From an archaeon (GTDB taxonomy: Archaea > Thermoproteota > Nitrososphaeria > Nitrososphaerales > JACAEJ01), in the NCBI GenBank assembly GCA_024256285.1, contig JACGUG010000006.1, positions 1 through 50,587 of the forward strand: a stretch of DNA of 50,587 nucleotides, written 5' to 3'. Shown here in pieces: positions 17,196-30,999 of the stretch. Numbering within the stretch: the stretch's first letter is position 1; the number at the start of each line of letters is the position of its first letter. A program made the position numbers and the translations under genes. Under the pieces are notes generated by a model. That model did no database searches and was not told the origin of the DNA. It was given only the letters and a program-made list of their open reading frames with translations.

Positions 17196-17612
17196 ATGTG
17201 GAGGGGAAGAAGGTTGTCAGAATGGATTGATGAATTCTTAGAGCAGGCTTACAGTGAACTAATGCGCCCTTCTTGGGATGCTATTGAAAAATGCTTAGAG
17301 CCACTCGTCAACATCGAAGATAGAGAGGATGAGATAGTTGTTACTGTTGATCTGCCTTATGTTGAGGATAAGAACGATATAAGCATAGACATAGCTGAAG
17401 ACTCGCTCGAGATACGTGCGGAGATCAAGAAGGCCATTAGATGGGAGAGGTGGGGAACTGTCCAGAAGCGTATCTGGTTTAAATCTTTTAGGAAGTTCAT
17501 AAAGCTTCCAAGTAAAGTCGATCCTGAAAAATCTAGGGCAACATTTAGAAGAGGCATATTAGAGATATCTCTTCCTAAGGTTAGAAGAAGGTTTACAATA
17601 AAGATACAGTGA
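17196..17612 (+). CDS. hsp20: Small heat shock protein, Hsp20 family
   Basis: 138 residues. The alpha-crystallin domain runs from about residue 40 (REDEIVVTVDLPYV) to the end, with the conserved RATFRRGILEISLPKV motif; the short N-terminal arm and basic C-terminus are usual for archaeal sHsps. It binds unfolding proteins without ATP. Adjacent to the PAC2 gene on the same strand, just upstream of the rRNA promoter region. Confidence 0.92.
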   Translation: MWRGRRLSEWIDEFLEQAYSELMRPSWDAIEKCLEPLVNIEDREDEIVVTVDLPYVEDKNDISIDIAEDSLEIRAEIKKAIRWERWGTVQKRIWFKSFRKFIKLPSKVDPEKSRATFRRGILEISLPKVRRRFTIKIQ

Positions 17613-17635
17613 GTCTTAAGATTCCAGTAACAAAA

Positions 17636-17647
17636 TATTTATATATA
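17636..17647 (+). promoter_or_regulatory. Likely rRNA operon TATA box
   Basis: TATTTATATATA in a strongly AT-rich patch about 180 nt upstream of the 16S start. A second candidate (GTATTATATGG) lies at about 17682. Transcription would then include a leader carrying the 5' arm of the 16S processing stem. Confidence 0.5.
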
Positions 17648-17787
17648 ACATTTGATATATTATTGAATTTGCGTATTATATGGCGGCGTTAGGGTCAAGC
17701 TTATGGGCCGAGCCCTGCGCGATGCAACTCCTAACCTCCAAATGCGCGAACATCGATGGAGATTCAACATAAGTTGGATCCAACATG

Positions 17788-17817
17788 GGTCGTGTGCCCT
17801 CGCAAAAGTCAACCGTA
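17788..17817 (+). other. 5' arm of the 16S pre-rRNA processing stem
   Basis: GGTCGTGTGCC and GTCAACCGTA in this segment pair with the segment at 19334-19363, with internal mismatches, so that the whole 16S gene is looped out. Such stems carry the bulge-helix-bulge cut by the archaeal splicing endonuclease. Confidence 0.75.
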
Positions 17818-17823
17818 CCTTCG

Positions 17824-19326
<1,503 letters not shown>

Positions 19327-19333
19327 GAAAGAA

Positions 19334-19363
19334 TACGGTTGGCTGCGAAGAGGCACACGAACC
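19334..19363 (+). other. 3' arm of the 16S pre-rRNA processing stem
   Basis: TACGGTTG and GGCACACGA within this segment pair with 17788-17817. It begins about 8 nt after the 16S 3' end. Confidence 0.75.
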
Positions 19364-19428
19364 ATCTAGATGCAACTCAACAGTATGTTGTTGGGTGAAG
19401 GGCGTAGTGAGTTCTACTCACGATTACC

Positions 19429-19441
19429 GCCATGCATAGTT
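19429..19441 (+). other. 5' arm of the 23S pre-rRNA processing stem
   Basis: GCCATGCATAGTT is a perfect 13-nt complement of 22543-22555, continued by GCG pairing across a small bulge, the expected bulge-helix-bulge layout. The 16S-23S spacer (19327 to about 19470) contains no tRNA gene. Confidence 0.85.
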
Positions 19442-19469
19442 GCGTAAGCATTTATGGAAGATTCATCCG

Positions 19470-22522
<3,053 letters not shown>

Positions 22523-22542
22523 ATCTCCCATAAGGGCGCAAA

Positions 22543-22555
22543 AACTATGCATGGC
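22543..22555 (+). other. 3' arm of the 23S pre-rRNA processing stem
   Basis: AACTATGCATGGC, the exact complement of 19429-19441, with two to three bulged A residues on its 5' side. Confidence 0.85.
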
Positions 22556-22605
22556 GACCCGATATGCCCCAAAACTCTACCGAACTTTCTCCTTAAAGTA
22601 CTGTT

Positions 22606-23652
22606 TTAGAGGTCTTCGAATAGAACAGTTCTGTTCAACTCTCCAACTATAGGTATCTTATATCCACAATAGATGCATCCTTTATGCTCATCCAAGTACC
22701 AACCAGTGATATCCCAACCAATCCTCCTCACAACTATCTTACCACATCCAGGACAGTACGTATGCTCCAATCTATGACCAGGGACGTTTCCTACATAGAC
22801 ATACCTTAATCCAACCTTTTTGGCTACATTATGGTGTCTCTCTAAAGTTTCAAGGGGTGTAGGATGAAGGTGCATAAGTTTGTAATTGGGTTGAAACCTC
22901 AAGAAGTGGAGGGGCACATCAGGACCAAGATTTTCGTAGATCCATCTAGATAGCTTTCTTGCCTCTTCAAGATCGTCGCCTATCTTCGGAACTACTAGGT
23001 CGGTTATCTCTACATGAATCCTTGTCTTATCCCTGATATCCAATAATGTCTGGAAGATGGGGTCGGCGTTTGAAACTCCAGCATACCTCTTAAGAAAGCC
23101 GGTCTCACCATTTCCCTTGAAGTCTACTGTTATGCAGTCAAGAAATTCTTTCATCATCCTTACAGCATCTGGTGTGCAGTAGCCATTCGATACAAATATA
23201 TTGACCAACCCTTTATCTCTGGCGATTACTCCAACATCATGGGCAAATTCGATGAATATCGTGGGCTCGTTGTATGTATAGGCAACACCTTGGCATCCGT
23301 AATCTTCTGCTAACTTCACTACCTCCTCTGGGGTTACATCCGTGCCTTCGACCTTCCTACGCTGGCTCATATCATAATTCTGGCAATAATGGCAGAGCCA
23401 GTTACAGCCTGTAGTACCGATCGAGAAGACCTTAGAGCCTGGCATATAATGAATTATAGGCTTCTTCTCTATGGGGTCTACATGAGCTGCCATGACCTTG
23501 CCGTAAACCGATAGGTGCAACTTGCCACCTATATTCTGTCTCACGCCACAGAACCCTATCTTGCCTTCAGGGATACTGCAGTAGCGGGCACAGGCAGTGC
23601 ACTTCACCCTATCATCAGGCAATCGCTCATATAGTACAGCCTCTTTGATCAA
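22606..23652 (-). CDS. amrS: AmmeMemoRadiSam system radical SAM enzyme (AmrS)
   Basis: 348 residues. N-terminal [21 protein letters not shown] region, then the radical SAM cluster motif CNWLCHYC (Cys83, Cys87, Cys90), and C-terminal [33 protein letters not shown] typical of AmrS. An additional C-terminal zinc-ribbon-like element (CPGCG, then CIYCG) is present. The AmmeMemoRadiSam partners are not adjacent here. The substrate is unknown for the family. It converges on the rRNA operon. Confidence 0.9.
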   Translation of the reverse strand: MIKEAVLYERLPDDRVKCTACARYCSIPEGKIGFCGVRQNIGGKLHLSVYGKVMAAHVDPIEKKPIIHYMPGSKVFSIGTTGCNWLCHYCQNYDMSQRRKVEGTDVTPEEVVKLAEDYGCQGVAYTYNEPTIFIEFAHDVGVIARDKGLVNIFVSNGYCTPDAVRMMKEFLDCITVDFKGNGETGFLKRYAGVSNADPIFQTLLDIRDKTRIHVEITDLVVPKIGDDLEEARKLSRWIYENLGPDVPLHFLRFQPNYKLMHLHPTPLETLERHHNVAKKVGLRYVYVGNVPGHRLEHTYCPGCGKIVVRRIGWDITGWYLDEHKGCIYCGYKIPIVGELNRTVLFEDL

Positions 23653-23781
23653 TCTACCATTATCACAAGATAATCAATTAATGACATTGGTTATATTGAG
23701 TTTTTGGATGTCTTCGGCATATATAAATAAACTACAAGAAATTTAATATAATAGTGGCCTCTTAAGTGGGTGAATTTACAA

Positions 23782-24261
23782 ATGCATGTCTGGATAATGA
23801 TCTCTGCAAAAAGGGCTAGCCTTGACGTTGGGAAGTTGATTCGGGACAGTCTTAACCTTGATGCTATCGAGGTCTTAGGTCTATACGATGTAGTCGTTAG
23901 GGCAGATGTCGAAAGTCTCAACGATCTTTGGGAAAATCATATCTCATTGATCAACTCTCTTCCTCTGGTCGGCGGTTGCACAACTTACCTCTCTCTCTAC
24001 GAGAGGACAAGGAAGATATATCGAAGGCCGTCGGCATTTATTCTTATCAAAGCTGCACAGTCTGAACATATAGAAATCCAAGATAAAATCTTCAATATAG
24101 AGGAAGTCCAAAAAGTTGACATCGTTCTTGGCGCTTATGATATGATCGCTGAAGTCACCACAAATTCGATATCTAGTCTTTTCAAAGTCGTTCGCAAAGT
24201 GATGAACGTATCAAGTAACATCCTCAAAACAGTGACTATGGTCACCTTTCCAGAGGAGTAA
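23782..24261 (+). CDS. Tandem RAM-domain protein (Lrp/AsnC ligand-binding domains, no HTH)
   Basis: About 159 residues made of two AsnC/Lrp-type RAM domains: residues 1-75 (VWIMISAKRASLDVGKLI, then VEVLGLYDVVV-like) and 88-159 (AFILIKAAQSEHIEIQDKIF, VDIVLGAYDMIAEV). No DNA-binding helix-turn-helix is present, so it may sense amino acids or modify another Lrp protein by hetero-oligomerisation. A GTG at 23770 is possible, but GGGTGA sits about 8 nt before the ATG at 23782. TATA-like TTTAATATAA at about 23743 upstream. Confidence 0.8.
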   Translation: MHVWIMISAKRASLDVGKLIRDSLNLDAIEVLGLYDVVVRADVESLNDLWENHISLINSLPLVGGCTTYLSLYERTRKIYRRPSAFILIKAAQSEHIEIQDKIFNIEEVQKVDIVLGAYDMIAEVTTNSISSLFKVVRKVMNVSSNILKTVTMVTFPEE

Positions 24262-24275
24262 TTACAATTACTATC

Positions 24276-24565
24276 GGATGCGTGTCGGCAGTAGCCCTCT
24301 TTCTGTTTTATGCGGGATTCGACTTAGCGACCTACCCAAGTCTCGTGCAGAACTCATCGACTTCTTTTGGTCTTGCTCCACGTGGGTCAACCGTTTCACT
24401 CCTACCCAGAAACCTCAATAATTTATCATCGTGCACTCTGGTTCGGATCTCGTTTCTGTTTTGTTGCCAACCATCTCTGGTTACGCCTCACGGCGCCACG
24501 TTTCTGCATGGAGAGAGGAGCTTCCTCAGGGCATAGCCCCGTAACCCGCTCACCGACTCGCATCC
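24276..24565 (-). ncRNA. rnpB: RNase P RNA
   Basis: 290 nt. Helix P1 is formed by GGATGCGAGTCGG at the 5' end and CCGACACGCATCC at the 3' end, with a single A/A mismatch. Helix P4 pairs AGCUCCUCU with AGAGGGCU and leaves exactly one bulged U, the universally conserved feature of the catalytic core. The conserved AACAGAAAC, GAGCAAGACCAAA and terminal ACAGAAAGAGGGCUAC segments are also there. It cuts the 5' leader from pre-tRNAs with archaeal Rpp proteins. It lies downstream of, and on the same strand as, tsr3. Confidence 0.92.
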
Positions 24566-24725
24566 ATGTTAACAATACCAATTTTGACCTATTAGTCTTT
24601 CGATTTTTAGTGACGACCTTGTTCATGGATGTTTTAGGTTGAGAAGTTCATTAACAAAATAAACTTGTTACAGAGAGGTAATAGAAAAGTCAAGTTGAGA
24701 GAGAAGATAAATTAATATCGAGTTT

Positions 24726-25244
24726 TTAAATAGATCCAAAATAATCCCTCTCGATCTTGATTATGTCTTCAGGGCCTTTTGCAAGCCTATAATCTTCAAG
24801 GGGATTCTTGTTCAACTCTAAGAAATTTGGCCCCCACTTAAAGATCGACATCAGCTTCTTGCTCTCTTCGATACAGTTCGCTATGTAAAGCGCAGAAGCA
24901 AGTGCTTCAACCGAGCTCAGCATAGAGATTTTACCATAGTTTATGGGGTTGGATGCCATCAAGAGGGGGAGCCTCCTGTTCAAGCCTCTAAATCTTTTTG
25001 CGAAGACTTCATCTATCCTCTTCCATGAGCAATCTATGGCCACAAGACCATGGCTCAGATGAAGCTTATCTTCAGGTGAGAATACATCCGTTGCCTTTGG
25101 ATTTAGAGTTATGCCCTTCTTGGGGATACGGTATCTATGGAGGATCGGTCGGACCAAGCCTAAACGGCAGAGCTTTGCTGAAGTGCACTTTCTCTGGTCG
25201 TCTTGTCTCATCTGGTAGACGTAGAGTTTTGCTCCATGGGTCAT
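24726..25244 (-). CDS. tsr3: Tsr3, 16S rRNA aminocarboxypropyltransferase (DUF367)
   Basis: 172 residues. The family pattern is clear: CTSAKLCRLGLVR, ITLNPKATDVFSPEDK, GLVAIDCSWKR, RRLPLLMASNPINYG and the C-terminal FKWGPNFLELNKNPLEDY. In archaea and eukaryotes it transfers the acp group from SAM to a modified uridine in the small-subunit P-site. GGAG lies 7 nt before the ATG. Next on the same strand is the RNase P RNA. Confidence 0.93.
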   Translation of the reverse strand: MTHGAKLYVYQMRQDDQRKCTSAKLCRLGLVRPILHRYRIPKKGITLNPKATDVFSPEDKLHLSHGLVAIDCSWKRIDEVFAKRFRGLNRRLPLLMASNPINYGKISMLSSVEALASALYIANCIEESKKLMSIFKWGPNFLELNKNPLEDYRLAKGPEDIIKIERDYFGSI

Positions 25245-25365
25245 GGTGGCTCTCCTTAAGCTATTATAATAAACTCTGGTTAAAAATGATTGTTAAAGAT
25301 GAAGGTCATCTCCTATCGAAAATATTTAATATCGAATCTTTTCAAAGAAGGAGGCAGATAAAGGG

Positions 25366-28044
25366 ATGTGGGTCTACCTATTTGAAGAAGGAAGTGCTAA
25401 GTTAAGGTCACTTTTGGGAGGAAAGGGAGCAAATCTAGCTGAAATGACAAGGATAGGCTTACCCGTCCCCCCAGGGATCACCATAACCACCGAGGCTTGT
25501 AGGAAATACAATGCCATGAATCAACGCTTTCCAGATGGCTTAGAAAAGGAAGTTCTTGAGAAGATCGAGCATATAGAAAAGAAAGTAGGGAAGAAGTTTG
25601 GGGATTCCTCCGACCCTTTACTGGTTTCTGTCCGATCTGGAGCACCAGTCTCCATGCCAGGTATGATGGATACCGTCCTCAACCTTGGTCTGAACGACGA
25701 GACTGTCAAGGGCTTAGCAAAGGCAACCAATGATGAGAGAGTTGCTTATGATTGTTACAGACGGCTCATGGAGATGTTCGGCAACGTTGTCTTAGATTTA
25801 AAGCGTGAAAAATTTGGGAGAATAATAGAGGAGTATAAACACAAGTTAGGTGCGAAGTCGGATTTAGATTTAGATGCTGAGGCTCTAAAGGAGATAGCAG
25901 AGGAGTTTAAAAAGCTGATCAAGGAAGAGACTGGCAAAGATTTTCCCCAAGACCCTAATCAACAGCTACTCATGGCTATTAGGGCAGTCTTCGATTCATG
26001 GAATAATCCAAGGGCGATCGTGTATCGTAGAGAGTATAAAATTTCAAACGATCTGGGTACAGCTGTCAACATACAAGCGATGGTATTCGGGAATAGAGGC
26101 CCAGATTCGGGTACGGGCGTAGCCTTCACTCGCAACCCTGCAACTGGAGAGAAGGAGCTCTATGGAGAGTACCTTATGAATGCTCAAGGTGAGGATGTAG
26201 TAGCGGGCATACGCACACCGAAGTCCATCGATCAGATGAAGGAGGAGGCACCTCATATTTATGAAGAATTAGAACGTACTTGTGATCTGCTGGAGAGGCA
26301 TTATAAAGATGTACAAGATATAGAGTTCACAATAGAGAATGGCAGATTTTACATGTTGCAGACAAGGTCTGGAAAACGCACAGCACAGGCAGCGGTCAAG
26401 ATAGCGGTAGATATGGCGAAGGAAGGCCTCATCAGTAAAGAAGAGGCAATAATGAGGATAGAGCCGAAGCAGATCGAACGACTACTACACAGGCGAATAG
26501 ACCCAAATGCAGAGATAGAGCTTATTGCTAAAGGACTTCCAGCATCTCCTGGTGCGGCTTCAGGGATCGTTATCTTCGATGTCGATGAGGCTGACAAGCG
26601 TGGGAGTGCTGGGGAGAAGGTCATCCTAGTTAGGATGGAGACGACACCAGAGGATATTCATGGTATGGTGGCAGCTCAAGGCATCTTGACCAGCAGGGGA
26701 GGAATGACTAGCCATGCTGCTGTGGTAGCAAGGGGGATGGGCAAACCTTGTGTCTCAGGGGCAGGGGAGGTGAAGATAGACCGTGAGGCAGAGAAGTTCA
26801 AGGTTGGGGATATAACGATCGAAAAAGGAGATATCATCACCATCGATGGCACCAGAGGATACGTGATAAAGGGGGAGGTGCCCACTATAGAACCAGAGTT
26901 GAGTCCAGAGATTCGAGAGTTGCTGGGTTGGGCGGATGAGACCCGAACTTTAGGCGTACGCACCAATGCGGATACACCGGAAGGTGCCGAGAGGGCAAGG
27001 ATGTTCAGAGCAGAAGGGATAGGCCTCTGCCGTACTGAGCGTATGTTCAATGCTCAAGATCGCTTGCCGATTGTGCAAGAGATGATAATGGCTAATACTG
27101 AAGAAGAAAGGAAGATTGCCCTGAATAAGCTCTTACCTATGCAGAGGGGTGACTTTAAAGAGATCTTCAAGATTATGGACGGTCTGCCTGTGACGATCAG
27201 GCTCCTCGATCTTCCACTACATGAATTTCTACCGAGGTTGGAGGATCTGCTTGTTGAGACTACTGAGCTAAGACTTTCAGGAAAGGGTGAGAAAGCCCTC
27301 CTTGAAAAGACGAAGGTGCTCAAGAAGGTTCAGACGCTCAATGAACATAACCCCATGCTCGGCCATCGTGGTTGCAGGCTGGGCATACGCTACCCTGAGA
27401 TTTACGAGATGCAGACGAGGGCGATCTTTGAGGCTGCTACGGAGCTGGCTGAAGGGGGCATATCTGTAAAATTGGAGATAATGCTACCTTTGGTGGGTAA
27501 GGCAAGCGAGATAAGTTTCCTGAGGCAAAGGATAGAAGATGTAGCCAAGAGGGTGATGGAGGAGGCGGGAGTAAAGTTGGAGTATATGATAGGGACCATG
27601 ATAGAAGTGCCAAGAGCAGCCTTGACAGCCGATGAGATAGCCAGATATGCAGAGTTCTTCTCATTTGGTACAAACGATCTGACTCAGACCGTATTTGGCT
27701 ACAGTAGGGATGATGCCGAAGCCAAGTTCTTGTACAATTACCTCAACGAGAATATCTTAGAGGCGAATCCCTTCGAGACTTTAGACCGTGAAGGTGTGGG
27801 CAAGATCATGAGGATATGTGTGGACCTCGGAAAAAAGATAAGGCATGACATCGAGATAGGAATCTGTGGCGAACATGGTGGAGACCCAGCATCTGTAGAG
27901 TTCTGCCATGAGATAGGTCTGGATTACGTGAGTTGCTCACCCTTTAGAGTGCCCGTTGCAAGATTCGCTGCAGCTCAAGCCAAGATCAAGATGGATAGAT
28001 CATCAGCCGATGAGTCTGAAGTAAGATTCGAACAGATAGATTAA
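25366..28044 (+). CDS. ppdK: Pyruvate, phosphate dikinase
   Basis: 892 residues. Interconverts pyruvate, ATP and phosphate with PEP, AMP and pyrophosphate. N-terminal ATP-binding domain (GGKGANLAEMTRIGLPVPPG, SVRSGAPVSMPGMMDT), central swivelling domain with the phospho-His in GGMTSHAAVVARGMGKPCVSG, and C-terminal PEP-binding TIM barrel ending in GICGEHGGDP with the catalytic Cys. All domains are intact. A TATA-like AAATATTTAATATC lies about 40 nt upstream, with GGAGG and GGG before the ATG. The end overlaps the convergent serB end by 4 nt. Confidence 0.97.
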   Translation: MWVYLFEEGSAKLRSLLGGKGANLAEMTRIGLPVPPGITITTEACRKYNAMNQRFPDGLEKEVLEKIEHIEKKVGKKFGDSSDPLLVSVRSGAPVSMPGMMDTVLNLGLNDETVKGLAKATNDERVAYDCYRRLMEMFGNVVLDLKREKFGRIIEEYKHKLGAKSDLDLDAEALKEIAEEFKKLIKEETGKDFPQDPNQQLLMAIRAVFDSWNNPRAIVYRREYKISNDLGTAVNIQAMVFGNRGPDSGTGVAFTRNPATGEKELYGEYLMNAQGEDVVAGIRTPKSIDQMKEEAPHIYEELERTCDLLERHYKDVQDIEFTIENGRFYMLQTRSGKRTAQAAVKIAVDMAKEGLISKEEAIMRIEPKQIERLLHRRIDPNAEIELIAKGLPASPGAASGIVIFDVDEADKRGSAGEKVILVRMETTPEDIHGMVAAQGILTSRGGMTSHAAVVARGMGKPCVSGAGEVKIDREAEKFKVGDITIEKGDIITIDGTRGYVIKGEVPTIEPELSPEIRELLGWADETRTLGVRTNADTPEGAERARMFRAEGIGLCRTERMFNAQDRLPIVQEMIMANTEEERKIALNKLLPMQRGDFKEIFKIMDGLPVTIRLLDLPLHEFLPRLEDLLVETTELRLSGKGEKALLEKTKVLKKVQTLNEHNPMLGHRGCRLGIRYPEIYEMQTRAIFEAATELAEGGISVKLEIMLPLVGKASEISFLRQRIEDVAKRVMEEAGVKLEYMIGTMIEVPRAALTADEIARYAEFFSFGTNDLTQTVFGYSRDDAEAKFLYNYLNENILEANPFETLDREGVGKIMRICVDLGKKIRHDIEIGICGEHGGDPASVEFCHEIGLDYVSCSPFRVPVARFAAAQAKIKMDRSSADESEVRFEQID

Positions 28045-29222
28045 TAGTCCTTAAATTCGCTCAGACAGTAGATTAGTCCCCCTAAATTGTCCTTCTTTAT
28101 CACACCGTCTGCAACTTTTCTTAAGATTTCCTTTGCATCGAAGGCAATCCCCAAGCCAGCCTCCATGAGCATGAATCTATCGTTAGCACCATCGCCTATG
28201 GCAATAACCTCTTCCCTTTTGATCCCTTCCTTCTCTATAAGCTCTTGAATCGATCTTCTCTTCATCTCAGCATCGATTATAGGCTCCTTGACTTCTCCAG
28301 TGAGTTTGCCATCTTCTATTATCAGTTCGTTGGCAAAGACGAAATCTATATCGAATTTTTCTTTGATCTTATCTGTGAAATAAGAGAAACTCCCAGTGAT
28401 GATCGCTATTTTACAGCCAAGCTCTTTCAAGACCAGTAGTAGATCCTCAACCCCGCTACTGAATGTTATGTTCTTTAGAATTTCGTCCAAGACCGATACT
28501 GGTAGACCTTTTAAGAGCCTGACCCTCTCCTTCAGAGCCTTGGTGTAATCCATCTCTCCTTCCATGGCCCTTCTTGTTATCGATTCGACCTTTTCACCAA
28601 CCCCTGCTACGGCACTGAGTTCATCTATTATCTCCTGCTGGATGATCGTTGAATCCAGATCACAGACGACAAGCTTCTTCGCTTTCCGATAGACATCCTG
28701 TCTCTGAATTATGGCACTCAAGCCCAGCCCTAGACTTGCTCCATGAAGAGAGTCTTTAAAATCATTGAAATCCACGGAAAGGTTCTCTGTATTTAGAAGT
28801 AGTTCCATGGCTATCGTATCCCCCCTCGCCATCATCTTCGCCCTTTCTATGTTTACACCGTTTTCTGCACATATACTGGAGAATCTTGCAACTATACCAG
28901 GTCTATCTTTGCCGATTATCGTCAATAGGATCAGTTTCCTCTCTTCTTTTCTCCTTAAACCCTCATCCAGTGTGTAAGGCTCGATAGAAACCTTCATATC
29001 GAGCTCTCTGGCTTTTTTAATGAGCCCTTCTCTTACTTTTTTAAAAGTTTGAGTGGAACTGGTGAAGTCCGCTATTATGAACATGGCAAAGAGTTTTCTT
29101 ATAACCGTCTGATCTATGTCCACGATGTTGACATTAGCATCTGCCAAGATTTCTGAAATTCCTGCTACAAGCCCAGGTCTGTCTAGGCCTTGTACCGTTA
29201 TCACGTATAGTTGATTACCCAT
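28041..29222 (-). CDS. serB: Phosphoserine phosphatase SerB with two ACT domains
   Basis: About 393 residues. Two N-terminal ACT domains (VITVQGLDRPGLVAGIS, ILLTIIGKDRPGIVARFS) precede a HAD phosphatase domain whose nucleophile motif is VCDLDSTII (Asp192 and Asp194 counted from the upstream ATG); ITGSF and IGDGANDRFM complete it. It makes serine from phosphoserine; the ACT pair suggests allosteric control by amino acids. ATG at 29222 is favoured over 29234 by the GGTG spacing. Its serine/phosphoserine chemistry relates to the neighbouring SepCysS gene. Confidence 0.92.
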   Translation of the reverse strand: MGNQLYVITVQGLDRPGLVAGISEILADANVNIVDIDQTVIRKLFAMFIIADFTSSTQTFKKVREGLIKKARELDMKVSIEPYTLDEGLRRKEERKLILLTIIGKDRPGIVARFSSICAENGVNIERAKMMARGDTIAMELLLNTENLSVDFNDFKDSLHGASLGLGLSAIIQRQDVYRKAKKLVVCDLDSTIIQQEIIDELSAVAGVGEKVESITRRAMEGEMDYTKALKERVRLLKGLPVSVLDEILKNITFSSGVEDLLLVLKELGCKIAIITGSFSYFTDKIKEKFDIDFVFANELIIEDGKLTGEVKEPIIDAEMKRRSIQELIEKEGIKREEVIAIGDGANDRFMLMEAGLGIAFDAKEILRKVADGVIKKDNLGGLIYCLSEFKDY

Positions 29223-29456
29223 GGCACACCACATGTAAATTAATTTTCGAATTTAAGCCCTTATACTTACTTCTACCTTGTTCATTAATATTGTTAACGA
29301 TTTAAGCTCTTTGATTAGCCAGGGTTAAAGTACTTTCGATGCTCAACTTATCCGAAGTTTTAGGTGACTACATTTAGCAAGAAGAGCAGTTAAAAATGTG
29401 AGAAGAAATGAAGGAACGGGTTAAAATCAACGTAAGAGTTTGAATAGATCGGTATT

Positions 29457-30719
29457 TTAAGGTAACTCTTCATTACTGGGCACTTCATAATTCAATTTAA
29501 ACTCAGTAACGTACTTTTGGGCTATGTAATAAAATGCATCTCTGACTTTCTTCACTTCTTCCCACTTCAATCCATACAAAGAGATTTTAAAATGCTTGCT
29601 CAACCCACGATGAAGTCCAACTATGCCCATTTTTATCATATCATCAGCAAGGAAGAAACCTCTCCTCTTATGATGTTTTGATATTTCCCAGAATATCGGA
29701 GTTTCAAAATGCATTAGATGGTGGTTATGAGGTCTATCTCCTATCAGAAAGATATCGCCAAGCTTCTCCATCTCTGATATAAACCACCTTGCCTTCTTCA
29801 GTTCTTCATCCCATCTTTTTACCCTCTCTATAACGTAAGGGAAAGAGTAAATGGCTGAGATCAAAGGCAAGCCTCCAACGCTACAACCGAAGACATTGAC
29901 CATCTTCTTACCCAAAATCCTCTCAGGTTGATCGATCTTCATCAAAGACTCTTTGAAGACTTTCTTCGCCCATTCATCATTCGTAATTAGGAAGCCGAGT
30001 GGACCGATAGAAGCCATAGACTTGTGAGCAGATACAGTTAGGAAATCTGCCTGAATATCTTTCATATCGACAGGGAATATCCCTGCTGTGTAAGCAGCAT
30101 TTACCATGTATGGAATATCATACTCTCGTGCTATCTTGCCTATCTCTTTTACGGGGTTCAAGTTTCCATAATGAGGCTCGACATGAGTTACTGCTATTAA
30201 TGCAGGCAGCTTACCGGTCTCCTTCTTGATGCTCTCGACCCTCTCTATATAGCTATCCGGCTCTACTTTATAATCTGGGTAACCAGAATGGGGCACTCCT
30301 ATTAGTTTAAGACCAGCCATCTCTGCTGCGACGGCTGTAGTGTAATGGCATAAGGGATCAGTGAGCACTATATCTGTGAAGTTCTTAGAGTCCTCTGAAA
30401 TTTCATCTGCTATCGTCTTCATAACGGCGAACTGGGCAGCCCTTGATGCAAAGGTATGCTCAGCAAAATCTCCGCCGAAGAAGTCTGCTAAATTGGTAAG
30501 GAAGTCGTCAACAGGAGGTTTCGATATCCTATCTGATCTTCCTTCAAGGCAGTTGTAGCAAATAGCGTATCCGACACGCATCCATCCCTCTTCGAACAAC
30601 TTCTTTTGCACTTCTTCTGGTACTATCCCTCCCCTCATTATAGGCTGGATTATTATCTGAGTCTTTCTACACGGGTTCATAAAATTTGAAAATTTTGTAA
30701 CATCGATCTTCTTTACCAT
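29457..30719 (-). CDS. pscS: Sep-tRNA:Cys-tRNA synthase (SepCysS)
   Basis: 420 residues. PLP-dependent enzyme converting O-phosphoseryl-tRNA(Cys) to cysteinyl-tRNA(Cys). The PLP lysine is in TVSAHKSMASIGPLGF (Lys233). The three cysteines important in the family are all there: Cys54 and Cys57 (ICYNCLEG) and Cys279 (VFGCSVGG). The N-terminal IIIQPIMRGGIVPEEVQK is the SepCysS counterpart of the usual LQRGG start. SepRS is not in this window. Next gene on the same strand is serB, 220 bp away. The closest alternative, SepSecS, is excluded by the cysteine pattern. Confidence 0.9.
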   Translation of the reverse strand: MVKKIDVTKFSNFMNPCRKTQIIIQPIMRGGIVPEEVQKKLFEEGWMRVGYAICYNCLEGRSDRISKPPVDDFLTNLADFFGGDFAEHTFASRAAQFAVMKTIADEISEDSKNFTDIVLTDPLCHYTTAVAAEMAGLKLIGVPHSGYPDYKVEPDSYIERVESIKKETGKLPALIAVTHVEPHYGNLNPVKEIGKIAREYDIPYMVNAAYTAGIFPVDMKDIQADFLTVSAHKSMASIGPLGFLITNDEWAKKVFKESLMKIDQPERILGKKMVNVFGCSVGGLPLISAIYSFPYVIERVKRWDEELKKARWFISEMEKLGDIFLIGDRPHNHHLMHFETPIFWEISKHHKRRGFFLADDMIKMGIVGLHRGLSKHFKISLYGLKWEEVKKVRDAFYYIAQKYVTEFKLNYEVPSNEELP

Positions 30720-30999
30720 TGTTACTTACGTATGGGAAGAGTCATAGTTTAAACATTTTCAAAAGCTTTCTATAGTTCGATTACTTTCAACTTTTATCTC
30801 TTGAAGAAACGATTCATCACAAAAATATATACACTCTATCAGCATGGCTTTCGTGCTATCGATGGTTATCGTCGCTGAAGTATATAATTCCTCCTCCGCA
30901 AGAGACTCTCTAACTGAACTTCATTCCGAAAAGCATAATCTTTTTACTTTAAGAGCTACACATAATAGTGGGGCACAATTTTAAGGTAAGTCGGTCAGG

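Noticed and set aside
24282-24642. Three overlapping ORFs (84, 91 and 66 codons)
   Set aside because: They lie over the RNase P RNA, whose conserved helices explain the sequence.
30844-30984. 46-codon ORF upstream of the deoxyribosyltransferase-like gene
   Set aside because: No ribosome site or homology seen; overlaps the expected promoter region.
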